DNA of 64,000 nt from Pomphorhynchus laevis (GCA_012934845.2 WNNJ02000598.1:124001-188000); one strand, 5' to 3'. Positions 1 through 11,512 are shown, counted from the stretch's first letter. The notes: generated by a model from the letters alone, not told the origin. Numbers and translations are program-made.

Positions 1-1420
1 ATGTGCTTAGGGATAAATCGGTTAATGTTTTTGGGGAGTCGGGTAGACCGCGTCTCCTTAAGGATTATAACATCTGCATATCTACCAGATAGAAGTCTGA
101 GGGCAAAAGCTCCTTCCGAATTCCACTGAAGGATATTCAGTGAAAAAGGCTCACGAATACTCTGCATTGTGTTAAGTCTGTTGTATGGGATTGCCGCTAC
201 CCTACAGAGAGCTAGAGGCAGAAGGGTTTCACTCTCCACACTAATGCTATCCAGAGTGGGCACTTGCCCACGGCCATTATCTTTATTTTCCGATGAGGCG
301 ATCGTTACCTTATCCTTTAAAAGCTTACCAATCTTGATAGGGGAACGGCATGGGCCGAGCCCTCCCCCCCCACTTTTTGGACTCAGGCACGGCTCGTTGT
401 ACTGGAACGGCTGGAGAGGAATATAATGCCGTCATAATACCGGCCGTTATCCCTTCCATTTGTTTTATAACTGATTTATTGTTGGAATCTATAATGTGGA
501 GGATATCCTTATCGGATATCCTCCACATTTCTACAGCGGCCTCACGCATTGACATGTGTGAGGCCGCTGTAGAAAAGCTTGCAGAATCTTGCTTGGCCTG
601 AGCTGTACAAGCAAAACTGTTCCTGTATTTCTTAAAGAAAGAGCATTTACGGGACCACGCTGGGTGGTCACCACCATAATTGGAGCAGAGGGGTTGAGCT
701 CCACATTTCACCTTCATCATTAGGTCATCGCAGGAGTCGTGGCTGCAGACTCCACACGTTTTTTTGCGAGAGCAATTAGAGCCTCAGTGCCCCCACTGAT
801 GTCACACATTTCAATGTGGGTAGGTGAGGTCGTCAGCATCGAGTATTGTAAACTTTATATTGTACCCTAGAAAAGAGTTGAAGGCAGACTTAGCAAGAAC
901 CTCCGCCTGGTCTACAGATGAGGAGCAAAACGCTATCGGAAGATTAAAGCCATTTTTACTCATGACTTGCCTAAAGTAGATAGTTTAAAGATCTTTTTTA
1001 GAGATAACATCCTTATCCTCTATATGTGGAGGAATATTATTGATCTTCAGTGAAGCCTGTATAGGCTTAAATTGAATAGTGCCAAAATGCTTTAGGTTAG
1101 AATTGAAAAATAGCTCGTACTCCTTTGCGAGATTACTAGTTGCGAATGAGACTTTTATTTCAGTTTCATATATTTTTACAGATTCAAACACAACTCGATT
1201 AGTGTAATTGATTACGAAAGGACGAAGAAAAATATTGAACAATTTGGGCCTTTCTTGAGGCTGTGTAAGTGTAATTATAATCAGATTTTTAGGCTTGTGA
1301 ATTGGGCGGAGTACCCCCGCGCCCAGTACATTATCAGAAGTTAAAACACCAACCTTGTTGTCGAGAACGGTAATAGTAATCAACTTATTACTTTCAAGAT
1401 CGTCCATATTCCATGGAAAA
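1..1420 (-). mobile_element. LINE family A, ORF1 region (5' part, runs off window)
   Basis: Non-LTR retrotransposon read on the minus strand and cut by the left window edge. The open block 1407-985 encodes an ORF1 N-terminal domain, and 720-325 encodes a zinc-knuckle-like stretch (CSNYGGDHPAWSRKC) typical of I/Jockey-type ORF1 proteins. The first ~170 bases match 52619-52790 closely (shared runs such as gaccgcgtctcc and attccactgaaggatattca). The ORF1 block also resembles the protein at 54014-53661, so this is the same family as the longer copy there. Reading frames are interrupted, so the copy is dead. Naming it ORF1 rests on zinc-knuckle spacing and on position upstream of a reverse transcriptase in the second copy. 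Confidence 0.8.
494..575. repeat. Two perfect back-to-back hairpins inside LINE-A ORF1
   Basis: Positions 494-508 and 514-528 form a 15-bp perfect inverted repeat (atgtggaggatatcc) with a 5-base loop. It is followed at once by a second perfect inverted repeat, 528-545 with 558-575 (18 bp, core ctacagcggcctcac), with a 12-base loop. The homologous part of the LINE-A copy near 53.0-53.25 kb does not show them, so they arose in this copy. Confidence 0.85.
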
Positions 1421-1538
1421 CTCGTTTGATTTTGGAAATTGATTGAAGTACCGACGTTGTTATTAACATTGCATATTTTTCGCGTTGATTAACAGAAGTT
1501 TGATTTTTCTGTCAAAACAAAAAGAGATTTATTTAAGG

Positions 1539-1740
1539 AGAGTGAGACCATTCCGCGTGAATTTCTTGTAAAACATGTAAGCCAGACGCGATAGAATGAC
1601 GAATGCCGTTTTGTCATCACAGTGACTCATCAGTGCCAGATCCCTTTCACTACTGGATGCAGAGGAGGACTGCATCCAGTAGTGGGAGGGATGACGAAAC
1701 GGCATTCGTCATTCTTTCGCGTCTGGCTTACATGTTTTAC
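1539..1740. repeat. Hammerhead-unit element C, palindromic copy
   Basis: A palindrome (arms 1568-~1650 and ~1655-1740) built from the repeat also present at 11097, 56826 and 62765. It opens with gagagtgagaccattccgcg. The minus strand of the left arm carries CTGATGA (1627-1633) followed by stem II GTCA/TGAC, but the GAAA box is altered. The right arm has an intact TGACGAAACGG but has lost the CTGATGA part, so neither arm keeps a full hammerhead core. Shared words across copies are ccgcgtgaa, ccagacgcg, actcatcagtgccaga and ggatgcagaggaggac. Confidence 0.8.
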
Positions 1741-2465
1741 AAAAAGAGATTGCAAGTGATTTGTTTCCAAATGTGCAGTGATGTCAATCCCTGAACCTTG
1801 TATTATTTACTTTAAAAGAAACTTTATTATTATGTCAAAACAAAAATTACAATTATCTGTTTTCTAGGAGGCATGACGGGCGACTGAGTTATTATTAGGA
1901 CGATTTAACCTTTTGAATAATGCCTCATATGAAGAGCATGTGTGTTTACTGCAGCATTAAAAACCTTAAAAATTGGAAAGCAAGAATGTGCTAAAACAGG
2001 ATTTTCGGAGTTTCTAATTTAAGGCGTTGATTCATGTAACTAGCATTGCAGTAACCTACGAATACTTATGCAGTCTATGGTGTCATGCTCTATTACACGT
2101 TTTATTGCTCCATCATGTATGCTATTCGATCGGTAACGGTACCGTTCAACATTAAGCCTCCTCGCTAAGCCTAATTTGATTTGACAGACGTATTGCTTAC
2201 CACACAACGAGCATACTTCAACATAAGTTACACCTGAAATTTTGCAACTTCTCATACATTTGATTGGTACAAATCCATTAGTTACAATGATCTTCACAAT
2301 CGTGCTAGTTCAATGACGGCACAACTCTTGTATCGTTTATCTTTGCACGATTAACACTTATTAAATTGACATTAACTTCATGATATGATATATATTGACT
2401 AATTTTCATAGTCAGTTTGAATCACACTTTTATTTGTACAGACTGATTTTGAATGTTAACTATAC

Positions 2466-5401
2466 CATGGCTTCTTAAACTTTTTTATATAGCGACCCCC
2501 TTCAAGCTTAGGAAATTTTAAAAGACCCCCTCCTCCATATAATGAAATATATATTAACCGTAGATGTAGATGTAATATCGCACTATTTTACAATGTAAAT
2601 AAAATAAGGATTAAAGAATACGTACCCATTCATTTCACATATATATAATTGGAAACGTTGACGGGATATCGGTCGTAATAAAACACAATAAATAGAATGA
2701 CATAAAACTATATATATTTATTCAATAGAAAAAATAAACTTTTGTAACAATTTTTTAATAAAAACATATTATTAACATCAAACAATATTAATGTGACGGA
2801 TGTGATTGTTTATTTTTACACGAATAATTGAATCTAGGCTCAATTTGAATTAGTGCAGATCGTAATAAATTTTCAACGTTTATTAAAGTTGAACGGTATT
2901 TTGATTTTATGTAAGTTAATGTGGAAAAGGCTGATTCACATAAATATGTTGTACAAAATGGCAGTAATTTGTTCATTGCCATTTCCGATAGTAGGGGATA
3001 TTCTGATTTGATTTCTATTCAAAATTCATGCACAGGCACTTGAGAAAATCTGAGTCGCAAGGTAGTATCACTTGATAATCCGGCAAATTCTTCTTGTGCT
3101 TTTAAGTTTAAAAAAATCAATTTCTTTTATTTCAATTAAAATTGGATTGCAAATCCATTGTTGTGTATCGATATCATTGGGAAAATACCTATGCATGTAA
3201 ACTTCCATATCCTTCAAATGATTAACTATAATTTTTGTTATAGGAGTATCTTTTTTTGAGATATTGTTACTAATTATATACTCGTCAGTAAATGGAAACA
3301 TTTCGAGCGATCCACTTTCCACTCTGTTCTTCCATATAAGAATTTTTTTAACAAAGGCCCCAAGTTTATTTTTTAACATAAACATATTAACGCAGACTCC
3401 CTGCATTGATAAATTCATATCATCGATTTTATCAAAAATATCTGCCAAATAGCATAGCTTGAGAAGCCATAAATTATCGTGAAAATAATCGGCCAAATTA
3501 GAATTTTGCTCTGTTAGAAATATAAGAACTTCATCTTTTAAAGTTAATAATCGTTTCAAACTTCGACCTCTTGATAGCCACCTAACTTCAGCATGTAGCA
3601 ATAAACTTGTATAATCCGAATCCATATCAATGCACAAATTTTTAAACAATCGACTATTAAGTGCTCGACTTTTAATAAAGTTAATGATTTTGACTGCATC
3701 AAAAAACACAGTGTTTAATTCTGGTGCAATTTTTTAACAACAAGTGCCTCTCGGTGAATCATACAATGTGTAAATGTAATATGATCATTTCCAGCTTTAA
3801 CAAATGCTGTAAAACCAAGATCTTGTCCGGTCATTGCTGCAGCACCGTCCGTGCACACACCAACACAATTTTTCCAATTTAATCCTTCTTTTTCAAAAAC
3901 CTCATTTACTTTTTTATATATCTTTTCCACGAGTATGACCTTCCAGAGGACGACAAAACAGTATATCTTCATGAATGCTTCCCTCATAAATATATCTTAC
4001 AAAAAGTAACAACTGTGCCATTTTTGAAATGTCTGTCGACTCGTCCAGTTGTATTGCAAACTTTGAGCTGTCTTTAAGCCTCATAAGAAGCTGTTGAAAT
4101 TGATCATTGCTAATGTATGAAATTCTTTTGGACACAGTGTCATTTGATAATGGAATTTTACTAATTTCAGCAGCATACTGTTTCCCATGAACAATTTCAG
4201 ACATTCTTATAGCTGCAGGTAGTAAAAGTTGCTCTCCAATAGTAAAAGGCTTTTTCGTTTTTGCCATCAAATACGAAACTTCATACGATGCCAATAGATA
4301 TTTATCATTCAAAGTAACATACTTCTCCAAAGTGTTCTTTTCTTTATTTGATGTTTGCAAAAGACGCTCAAAATATTCTATTGGCTTTTTTGATAACGTT
4401 GCATGTTTAGTTAACAAATGTCGTTGCAGTTTTGACGGTTTCATGCTTTCTGCAGCCAAAACTTCTTTGCAAATTAAGCACACTGGTTGTTCTTCATTGT
4501 TGTGAGAAGAGCATGTGAAGCCATACTGCAAATATGATTCGTCATATTTTCTTTTTTTTGTTTTGCTAGAAGTCGGATTTGAAGCACTGCAACTTGGTTG
4601 TGACGGCGTGGCAGACTTATTAGTTAGAATTTTAATTAGCCATTTATCCATGATTATTATTTAAATAATAATAAATAATTAAACAAAATGTAGTTGAACT
4701 TTAACGTAATAATTAAAAACACCAACTGAAAATTACACAGTAAATACACACATGACCCTACGAATACAAAGCTGAGTCCAAACTGAAGTACAAACGAAAA
4801 AATAACTACACTCAAATCTTTACCAGTGCAATGACAACAAATTACGATCAGATCAACCCCGACGCATGGCGTGTTCAAATGTGCAGCGCACAAAGGCACC
4901 GTATCACAAAGACGCCGAAAAAGAAGCTTTCATTTAATTTTTTATTATTATTCTTTTATAAAAATAATAGGCCGATTCGCCTAGCCTAGCTTGATTATGC
5001 TTCCGTATTGTATGTGTAAGCTGTAAGGCGACGAGGCGTCTGGGTACTTATAATCACTAAGTTATCTTGCAAACACTGATGCCGGCGGCCAGACATCAAT
5101 GTCGAACGTTCAGTTGAAAATCGAGGAGCTTGTTGTATTTATTATTTTAAATGCTACTTCCATATTTTCATTTATAGGCCCTACATAACAGTTTTGCATT
5201 GCCACTTTTTTCAAAAAATAGTTATAATAAAACTACAATAGTATTTTGTATGATTTTTATTTGTATTTATATTTGTACGTAGTGTGTATACTAATTTTAA
5301 AATTTTATTTATAATGATTGAAAAGTATCAGATCTTTGCGACCCCCTTTCAGTAGTCTCGCGACCCCCTGGGGGTCGCGACCCACAGTTTAAGAAGCCCT
5401 G
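2466..5401 (-). mobile_element. hAT-superfamily DNA transposon, complete ends, 2936 bp
   Basis: Flanked by identical 8-bp target duplications, aactatac at 2458-2465 and 5402-5409, the length made by hAT insertion. Termini are inverted: left catggcttcttaaact, and the right end read in complement is cagggcttcttaaact, followed by repeated gcgaccccc blocks at both ends. It carries one transposase gene on the minus strand. Internal gcgacccc/ggggtcgc words near 5361-5391 form a sub-terminal hairpin. Both ends survive but the transposase is frameshifted, so it is non-autonomous now. Near-identical duplications suggest modest age. Confidence 0.95.
2788..4651 (-). pseudogene. hAT transposase (ZBED/SCAND3-like), frameshifted
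   Basis: The product begins MDKWLIKI and has a BED-like zinc-binding region (CLIC at the pair, QRHLLTKH at the His pair, about residues 55-85). It continues into the RNase-H-like core with FAIQLDESTDIS (first catalytic Asp) and VGVCTDGAAAMTG (second Asp), then HAEVRWLSRGRSL. It ends with a hAT C-terminal dimerisation segment (CESAFSTLTYIKSKYRS). This order is that of SCAN domain-containing 3/ZBED5-type hAT transposases. The frame shifts near 3918-3985, again near 3712 at an A run, and ends early near 3068, while the C-terminal block continues at 2982-2788. A Met start at 4651 fits family N-termini. Confidence 0.9.
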
Positions 5402-5924
5402 AACTATACGACGAATCTTTGCATGTGTCGAGTTCAGTATTGGATGGTACGGAAGATCTGTTATAATGAGATTTTTATTATTGCTTAAATCATTTAGTGT
5501 TGACATTAGCGATACATGACGTGTCATCTTTTTAACTGCGTTAAACTGTAATCTAATCACTGCGAGCTTAACCTTCTCGCTCTTCGAATTGTTCATGCAA
5601 TTGATCGAATTGTTCTTCAAATAATCTTTGCTATGAACATCTATGTCTCATTCTGAGTGCTCATTATATATCATATTATGTTTGATCGATCTTAGATGAA
5701 AACTTTTTCTCGTGAATGGGTATATGCTTTGATTCAACCTTGAAATACGCCATCGTATCGTACGAGCTCCTCGTTTGTTTAATTGAACATCTAAGTAGTC
5801 GATCGGTGTTGAGCTATTTTCATGTGAATTTGAGAATCCCTGAATTGGATTGGATATTCGATAAATTTATCTGAACTTGATCGATCGTCCAAAAATTTAA
5901 CGCAATATTACGATGTTATTATGT

Positions 5925-6247
5925 CAGTATACATTATTTTTCTTCTTTGGATTTGCCTTTCCTCCAGATAATATGTGAGTTAACTCTGCGTTACTACATA
6001 TCGTAGCTTTTTTAATTTTATTAGCAATTTCAAAGAACGATGATTTAGATTTATTCAAAGATCTATTCAATTTGACATGGAAGTAGTACATGCATTGTAT
6101 GTCATATCATTAAGGCTACTGTTATGAGATCATACATCTCTACTAAAAACCGAATTATTTGAAACAAGCCACGTATTATATACATAATTTAAAAGCTCTT
6201 CGATTCTTGGATCTACTCTCGGAATCTTTTCATTTATATTATCCATC
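5925..6247 (-). pseudogene. MULE-like transposase C-terminal fragment
   Basis: Minus-strand reading gives INEKIPRVDPRIEELLNYVY, NTWLV, then NDMTYNAC...YHVKLNRSLN and SFFEIANKIKKA. This pattern (T-N-N-x-x-E-x-x-H...LN) resembles the C-terminal end of FLYWCH/MULE-type transposases that are common in invertebrates. One or two frame changes and stops interrupt it. Only a fragment is present and no terminal repeats were found. The call rests on motif memory alone. Confidence 0.4.
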
Positions 6248-6289
6248 ATTCATCAAAGAGAAATGGGTATTAGAGCAAATCTTCTAATT

Positions 6290-6425
6290 TACAGGGTTAT
6301 GCAATTTTATATACCCATATATGCAATTTTATGCAATTTTATATACCCATATATGCAATTTTATGGACCCATTTATTCAATTTTATGTATCCATTTATTC
6401 AATTTTATACACCCATCAAATATAA
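6290..6425. repeat. Minisatellite, tatacccat / gcaatttta units
   Basis: Imperfect tandem repeat of a ~20-25-base unit reading roughly atgcaattttatatacccat, repeated about five times and drifting to attcaattttatgtatccat. It lies between two transposase fragments. An apparent short ORF over it is just the repeat translated. Confidence 0.8.
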
Positions 6426-6478
6426 TAAAAGAAATAAATATACTTTAAAATATGGCTTAAAATAATACTTTATTAAAT

Positions 6479-7020
6479 GAATTTTTCACGGCGCTTCGCT
6501 TTTTCAATCCATTCTCTCATATTAGAGAAAAATTCGTTACACTCACTTCTGTAGGGCAATCCTGTAACCAACAACTGATAAAGGGCATTTTCAATTGTAA
6601 TCTCCGGGGTGTTATCTTGCCTTTAACATTGAGAAGAATTCTTCTATTGGGTTCAATTCGGGTGAATATGGAACGAGGAACTTTACGGGAATACCACTCT
6701 CAGATAACAGGGCTTAAACGTCCCTTGCATGATGAGACCTTGCATTGTCCATTACTAAAAACTTTTCTGGGTGCTGTTGAAAATAAGGTATTAGACGAGA
6801 TCTTATAAATTCAATAAACGTTGCATGGTTATATGCCCCTTTTCTGCACTCATAAGCAATTAAACTATTTATTCCAATTACACACATAACAATTCTGTTG
6901 ATGTTTCTGTTTGCAGGAACAGATATAAAAGCCTTCGTATTTACAGGGGAATATCCATAGGACCGGCTGATGTGCAGATTGAAACCTGTCTCATCAAGGA
7001 ATACAAGATTTTCATTGCCT
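6479..7020 (-). pseudogene. Tc1/IS630-type DD34E transposase, C-terminal two thirds
   Basis: Minus-strand translation shows all three catalytic regions in order: VFLDETGFNLH (first Asp), FLVMDNARSHHA (second Asp) and YSPELNPIEEFFSMLK (Glu). The second Asp and the Glu are separated by 34 residues, the DD34E signature of the Tc1/IS630 group. It ends REWIEKAKRREKFI at a TAA. One in-frame stop follows HHARDV, and one frameshift follows SMLKAR. The N-terminal helix-turn-helix part is missing, and LINE ORF1 sequence begins just upstream. No terminal inverted repeat was identified. Confidence 0.85.
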
Positions 7021-7064
7021 TACGCTGAAATATCGGACGCGTATACTGCACGGTCGTCAATTCT

Positions 7065-8310
7065 ACTTTCAGTGTTTCTCTCGATTGGAATCCAAGTTAG
7101 TCTCTTCTAACGCTTTGTGCGTACCTTTGCAATTAGCACATCTTCGTAAAGATTTGTTTGTACATTCGGCTGATCTGTGTTGTCCTGCACAATGCACACA
7201 TATAGACGTGCTCTCTGTACACATTAATAAGAAATGCCCCCATTGTTGGCAATGGAAGAATTGCGGGTAGATCCAATCTGATGAATTGTCATTGAAAAGA
7301 ATAACTTTAACTTCTTGGCCACCTAAATCGTTCCGTTTTTCCTTGAATTGTTGCATATCTTCTTTGGATCCGCTTATTATCACTTCTTTATCATCATATC
7401 CCCTATCTCTGCATTTTCTGCTAATAATACATTTAAATTTATTTATTAGTAGAGAGCGTAAAGTAAAATATTTATTTAATCGAATTTTCAATAGCCTGCT
7501 GCTATCATCTTCAGAAGTAAATGTTACAAAAAATATTTTTACAATTTTTTACAATATTTTTACAATATGTTTACAAAATTGTAAAAAAATATTTTGTAAC
7601 ATTTACTCTTGAAGATGATAGCAGTAGGCTATTGAAAATTCGAGATTAGATAAATATTTTCTTCACTCTCTCCACTAATAAATAATCCAATATGATTGAA
7701 CAATCAATTTATAATACAATTAAATTTGTTGCACAGATCTCTTATTTCACTGTCTGATACATAGTTGGGAATACGTTTTAGTATTCCATTTATTTTGAAC
7801 GCTTTATCGTTAATTATAGTTCCCGTTAATGATAAGGCGTCTTTAATATATAGTTCTTTAGCTTTATGCATAACAAAAGCTATTTTCGTGAAGTAACCTT
7901 TACATTTTACATAGCGAAAAGGAATATCATTAGTTTTGATTTTTTAACTATTTTTTGTGAAAAACCGTTGTTTTTTATAAGTTTAAAAAGAATCATATTT
8001 TTTATTTTTTCGATTGAGAAACCCATGCACAGTAATCTTCTGACCATTGATTTTTTAGGTCACTGTTATTGAAAATAAGCTTTATTACAAACTCATTAGT
8101 AAAGAAACTGTTTGGCTCACCGAGTTGAGATCCATCTTGAGAATTCTCCCCTCTGAAACCTTTATCCATCTTCTTTATTTTATTCCTCTCCCGAAACGTT
8201 GTGTGTTTTGACGAAGCTCTTTTTAATTGGTGACCAAGAATCGAAAGCTGATTTTGTTTTTGCTGAAGGTTCAATGCGACAATTGTAACTTCACAAATTC
8301 GTTGCTGCAC
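7065..8310 (-). pseudogene. LINE family B ORF1 (zinc knuckles), interrupted by a palindrome
   Basis: Read on the minus strand, the segment starts near 8310 (MQQRICEVTIV) and passes through an RNA-binding-like region (FRYVKCKGYF...KELYIKDALSLTG). It ends with two to three CCHC-like knuckles (FFHCQQWGHFLLMC, CVHCAGQHRSAEC, RCANCKGTHKA), the classic ORF1/gag-like end of I/Jockey-group LINEs. A 250-bp palindrome (7437-7685) sits inside it. No reverse transcriptase follows; the neighbouring DNA is a Tc1/IS630 relic, so the copy is truncated at its 3' side. Confidence 0.7.
7437..7685. repeat. Palindromic cassette with hammerhead-like relic
   Basis: Arms of about 120 bases (ttattagtagagag... on the left, ctctccactaataa on the right) are inverted copies of each other. 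Near each arm's inner end is gatgatagcag...ctattgaaaat, the degraded hammerhead-like word seen also at 14280, 26905, 43910, 57440, 57520 and 57990. It is inserted in LINE-B ORF1. Confidence 0.75.
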
Positions 8311-8399
8311 AGTTTTTACAAAAAATGTCTATAAATTTATTGTTTATTTCGAAAATAGAACAGAAGTTACAGCGGTCTTATAACCGCATGCCAAAATAA

Positions 8400-9984
8400 A
8401 ATGCCGTGCATCGACGAAAATAAAAAGGAAACTTAAAAAAGAAAACTTAAAGAGTGAAAATTACAAATAAAATAATATTCATTATGAGTAATTGATATCA
8501 CTATTCTTGGAAGAGTTCTAACATTGTTCGGATCCATATTGTCATATTGATTGTTATTTCGATCACCGAAATTAAAATTGTCAAGTACTAGGCTCACTCC
8601 ATTTGCTAACACACGAGCAGCCAAAATCCCAACTGTGTGTAGATCTGCAGCAGGCATAACCGTAAGATAATTCGCATCAGTTTTAGAATCTGATGAAGCT
8701 TCATAAGCTGTGGCAACCCCAAGAGCTCGCCACATCCAATTGCTATCGCCTTGCGCAGGAAGTTATATGACACAATATTTAAGTATTAATGTAGACAAAA
8801 GGCCATTATTCATATACCCCGTAACCCATCCGAAACATATTGTTGTTGCCCGGACGAAGCCATTCACTAATTGATTCATCTCATTTATGTCAGTGGCCAA
8901 ACGAACTAAAGAACCTCTCATAGCCGAGGGCTTTGGTACTCTAGGAGCAGGTAAAGCACGATCACCAACCCCGTAGACTGCGAATTGGATAACTGGAGAT
9001 ATGATTCTCCCAATAGATACAGTTTCTAAATAGTCAGTCACTTGGTCAAATCTCGGTAAACCGGATGCAATCAAAGCTATACATACGATAGCTTTATCGT
9101 CCAATCTGTCCGACTAAAGCACAATTCTGGATTCAGTCAAGTCTTGCGCAAAGTTTAAATACACATCATCTGCTTGACGATTTCTAATATATCGGAAGAC
9201 GATAGCATCTTGCGTCCATTCTCTCGCTCTTCAGATTTTCTCTCGCCTGATTCTTTACACTTAATAGATTTGCCAGTACAAAATCCAATCAATTGTGTAT
9301 ACAACCGTGTTATCATAAACATTCTTTGGAGATCTAAGTAAACCAGACAATCTCCCAGTTAGTTCAGGGGATACTTGCCACTCTGAGGTGAGTGCGTTTT
9401 GCACACTTTTAGTATCTGGCACTCCTCCCATTAAAGCATGCGTTATGGCTGTCTCCTCTAACATATGTAAAATTATTAAATTAAATATTCAATTCTACTA
9501 CTTTTAAACCGCTTACCAAGCTTACTGTTTGACTCAGTATAAAGGTGGTATTTCGTAGGTGTGCTCTTTTCGTCAAGCTACACCTTATATGATAATTATG
9601 GGTTTTATCATCCCAAAAGACTCCTCTTGGTGAAGTTAATCTAAATTTTACTTGTTGCCTTGTTACCTTGTTCATTTCCATAATCTGCCAATCCATCTTA
9701 TCGACTGAATCTTCCAGTCCTATTACGGATTTCTTTTCTATATGCAACAGCCCCTTCCACGGTTCCAATTTCTTAGTATCAATAAAATCCTGATAATTGG
9801 ATGAAAGGGATGAAGCATCAGAAACATCTGATTCGGGTAATTTATTTTTAACTGTAATTAATTTAAGAACTCCTATAATAATATAAAGTTCAAACTTCTT
9901 CACGACTGGCTCTGCTTTTGACTCGGAATTTTCTGGTGTTTTAAAATTCTCTGGGTCACTCTCATCTCTGTATATGCAAGCCAT
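8400..9984 (-). pseudogene. Decayed coding remnant, possibly an endogenous viral fossil (family unknown)
   Basis: Several colinear minus-strand blocks with ordinary protein-like composition occupy this stretch: one opening MACIYRDESDPENF, one with GVPDTKSVQNALTS, one with VYGVGDRALPAPRVP and one with MPAADLHTVGILAARVLANG. Together they look like one protein of roughly 500 residues, broken in several places. No host family is recognised. The Ala/Gly/Leu-rich helical style and lack of motifs recall structural (capsid or nucleoprotein) proteins of RNA viruses. That is a guess: no signature residue supports it. It looks old. Confidence 0.3.
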
Positions 9985-10559
9985 ATAAGTCGAATTTTAA
10001 TCCACTGGCTGTCTATTATAATATTTAAAACATACAACATGTAAGAAGATTTCTTTAATCCATATTGAATTAATATGCCATTAACATATTCATATTGCCA
10101 TTAACGGAATCAATGTTGTTAAAATCTAAAGTGATTAAATCTTCTCATATTGCAATGTGATTATTTGTGATAACCTGGAGAAATATCGTTATTAATAATT
10201 TCAGTGCTTTGTTGAACAAATTTTAATCCATTGTTGCCAATGTTCTGTACATTGTTTGCAGATAATATGTGGCGCTAAATTTTCAATCTAATTTCCAGCT
10301 TGACCCCAAAATATGTCAAATATGTTCTTTCAATAAAATGAGTTATGTTCAATCTGTTTTCAACTAACATATATATTATTGTATGTTATTATTGAGGCTA
10401 GATTGATACAGTCGTCAATCTAGCCTCGCCCACAATTAGGGCACAATCACAGTCTGTATTTTTAATTTGATCAAATAGCACTCCTGGCGTTACAGATCTC
10501 TCATTAATTTTATGTCTTATTAACATGACAATAAAGGTTTCTTTGAAAATACCAACCTC

Positions 10560-10841
10560 TTAATAAAATACAACTTCTTTGTGCCAGCTAGCATCAAAGA
10601 CCGTTCTTTCTGTCCAAAATAAATAATCCTTGACATCGGAAATTGGTAAGCCTATTGCTTCCATAATTCTGTACTTATGTACAGCTCTAGCTCTTTCAAA
10701 TTTCATTAAATCTTCTTTATCAGGTAGATCTTCTAGACTTAATGATCGACTGAATTTAAATTTATTTGCTCGCTTTATATGAGGTAGCGAACTACTTCTA
10801 CCTTGATTAGCCGTTTTTGCTGTTTTAGATCGTGCAAACAC
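10560..10841 (-). CDS. Unidentified minus-strand ORF, 93 codons
   Basis: Starts MFARSKTAKTANQ, is basic and Ser-rich at the N-terminus (SRSLSLEDLPDKEDLMKFER) and ends SWHKEVVFY. No family is recognised. It lies ~575 bases upstream of the decayed region at 8400-9984 on the same strand, so it may be part of the same old unit, or an exon-like remnant of a host gene. Codon use is not obviously random. Confidence 0.3.
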   Translation of the reverse strand: MFARSKTAKTANQGRSSSLPHIKRANKFKFSRSLSLEDLPDKEDLMKFERARAVHKYRIMEAIGLPISDVKDYLFWTERTVFDASWHKEVVFY

Positions 10842-11096
10842 CGGCGTAGTGCGATTTATAATAATTTTGGTATTTTTCGAGCCCTAAAGGGCATAAACGT
10901 CAATTATAAGAATTTATAAATTGATAGTTATAGACGTATAATTGTAATTTCAAGTTTTTTTTGAGCGTTCGATCGCTTTTGAGTAATTGTTCAGTAAATT
11001 TTGCAGTACACCACTGTTTCTTTAGTTTTGATATTGTTGACTGGAACAAATTAAACATGTTTTTTTTATTTGGGATTATTGCCTATTATGACTTGT

Positions 11097-11512
11097 CTGT
11101 ATGATGTGGTAGCCACAAAAGAATCGACAAAACGATACCAGGTACCGTTTCGTCATTATTTTGACTCATCAGTGCCAGATACCTCCCACTACTGGATGCA
11201 GAGGAGGACCGGCAGACGGCACGAGTATGTCAAAGGTACTTAGAGCTAGAAAATTTCTAGCAAACTAGGTACATGCTTCACCAAAAGGATCATTAGCTAA
11301 GAGCACTGGCTAATGCCAGCGCATTCTCTCTATTTATCTGCCAACTTATTTGTATTTTACAAGAAAATGAGAGATTTCCGTTTGCATTTTTTCTGTTTGT
11401 ATGATGTGGCAGCCACGAAAGAATCGACAAAACGATATCAAGTACCGTTTCGTCATTATTTTGACTCATCAGTGCCGGATACCTCCCCAACTGAATGCAG
11501 AGGAGGACCATA
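11097..11512. repeat. Tandem 300-bp hammerhead units (family C), 1.4 copies
   Basis: The word tgtatgatgtgg recurs exactly 300 bases apart (11097 and 11397), and the two copies stay aligned for over 110 bases. Each copy's minus strand has CTGATGA (11172-11166, 11472-11466), a stem II GTCA/TGAC with a 6-base loop, then GAAA (11151-11148, 11451-11448). In the first copy GAAA is followed by a stem III made of cggta and tatcg. Stem I is not clearly formed. This head-to-tail monomer arrangement is that of animal retrozymes. Confidence 0.85.

Larger units (their letters stand above)
2040..5640 (-). mobile_element. Penelope-like element remnant split by a hAT transposon
   Basis: Minus-strand coding relics lie on both sides of the hAT at 2466-5401. 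Upstream (5620-5410) the reading NLIITDLPYHPILN resembles the C-terminal part of PLE reverse transcriptases (LPYHP motif). Downstream (2297-2040) GVTYVEVCSLCGKQYV is the start of a GIY-YIG-like nuclease domain with its Cys pair. The two halves are colinear once the insertion and one 8-bp duplication are discounted. The copy is short and broken. Family assignment is by motif only; it could be a related GIY-YIG-bearing retroelement. Confidence 0.55.

Noticed and set aside
1540-1740. CRISPR-like repeat/spacer pattern from the recurring actcatcagtgccaga words
   Set aside because: The copies are dispersed over 60 kb, inverted, and belong to ~300-bp units in a eukaryotic genome; no regular short repeat/spacer array exists.
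1603-1794. 63-codon ORF MPFCHHSDSSVP
   Set aside because: It runs through the palindromic hammerhead unit, and its product mirrors the inverted repeat.
6263-6448. Tyr/Ile-rich plus-strand ORF
   Set aside because: It is the translation of a minisatellite.
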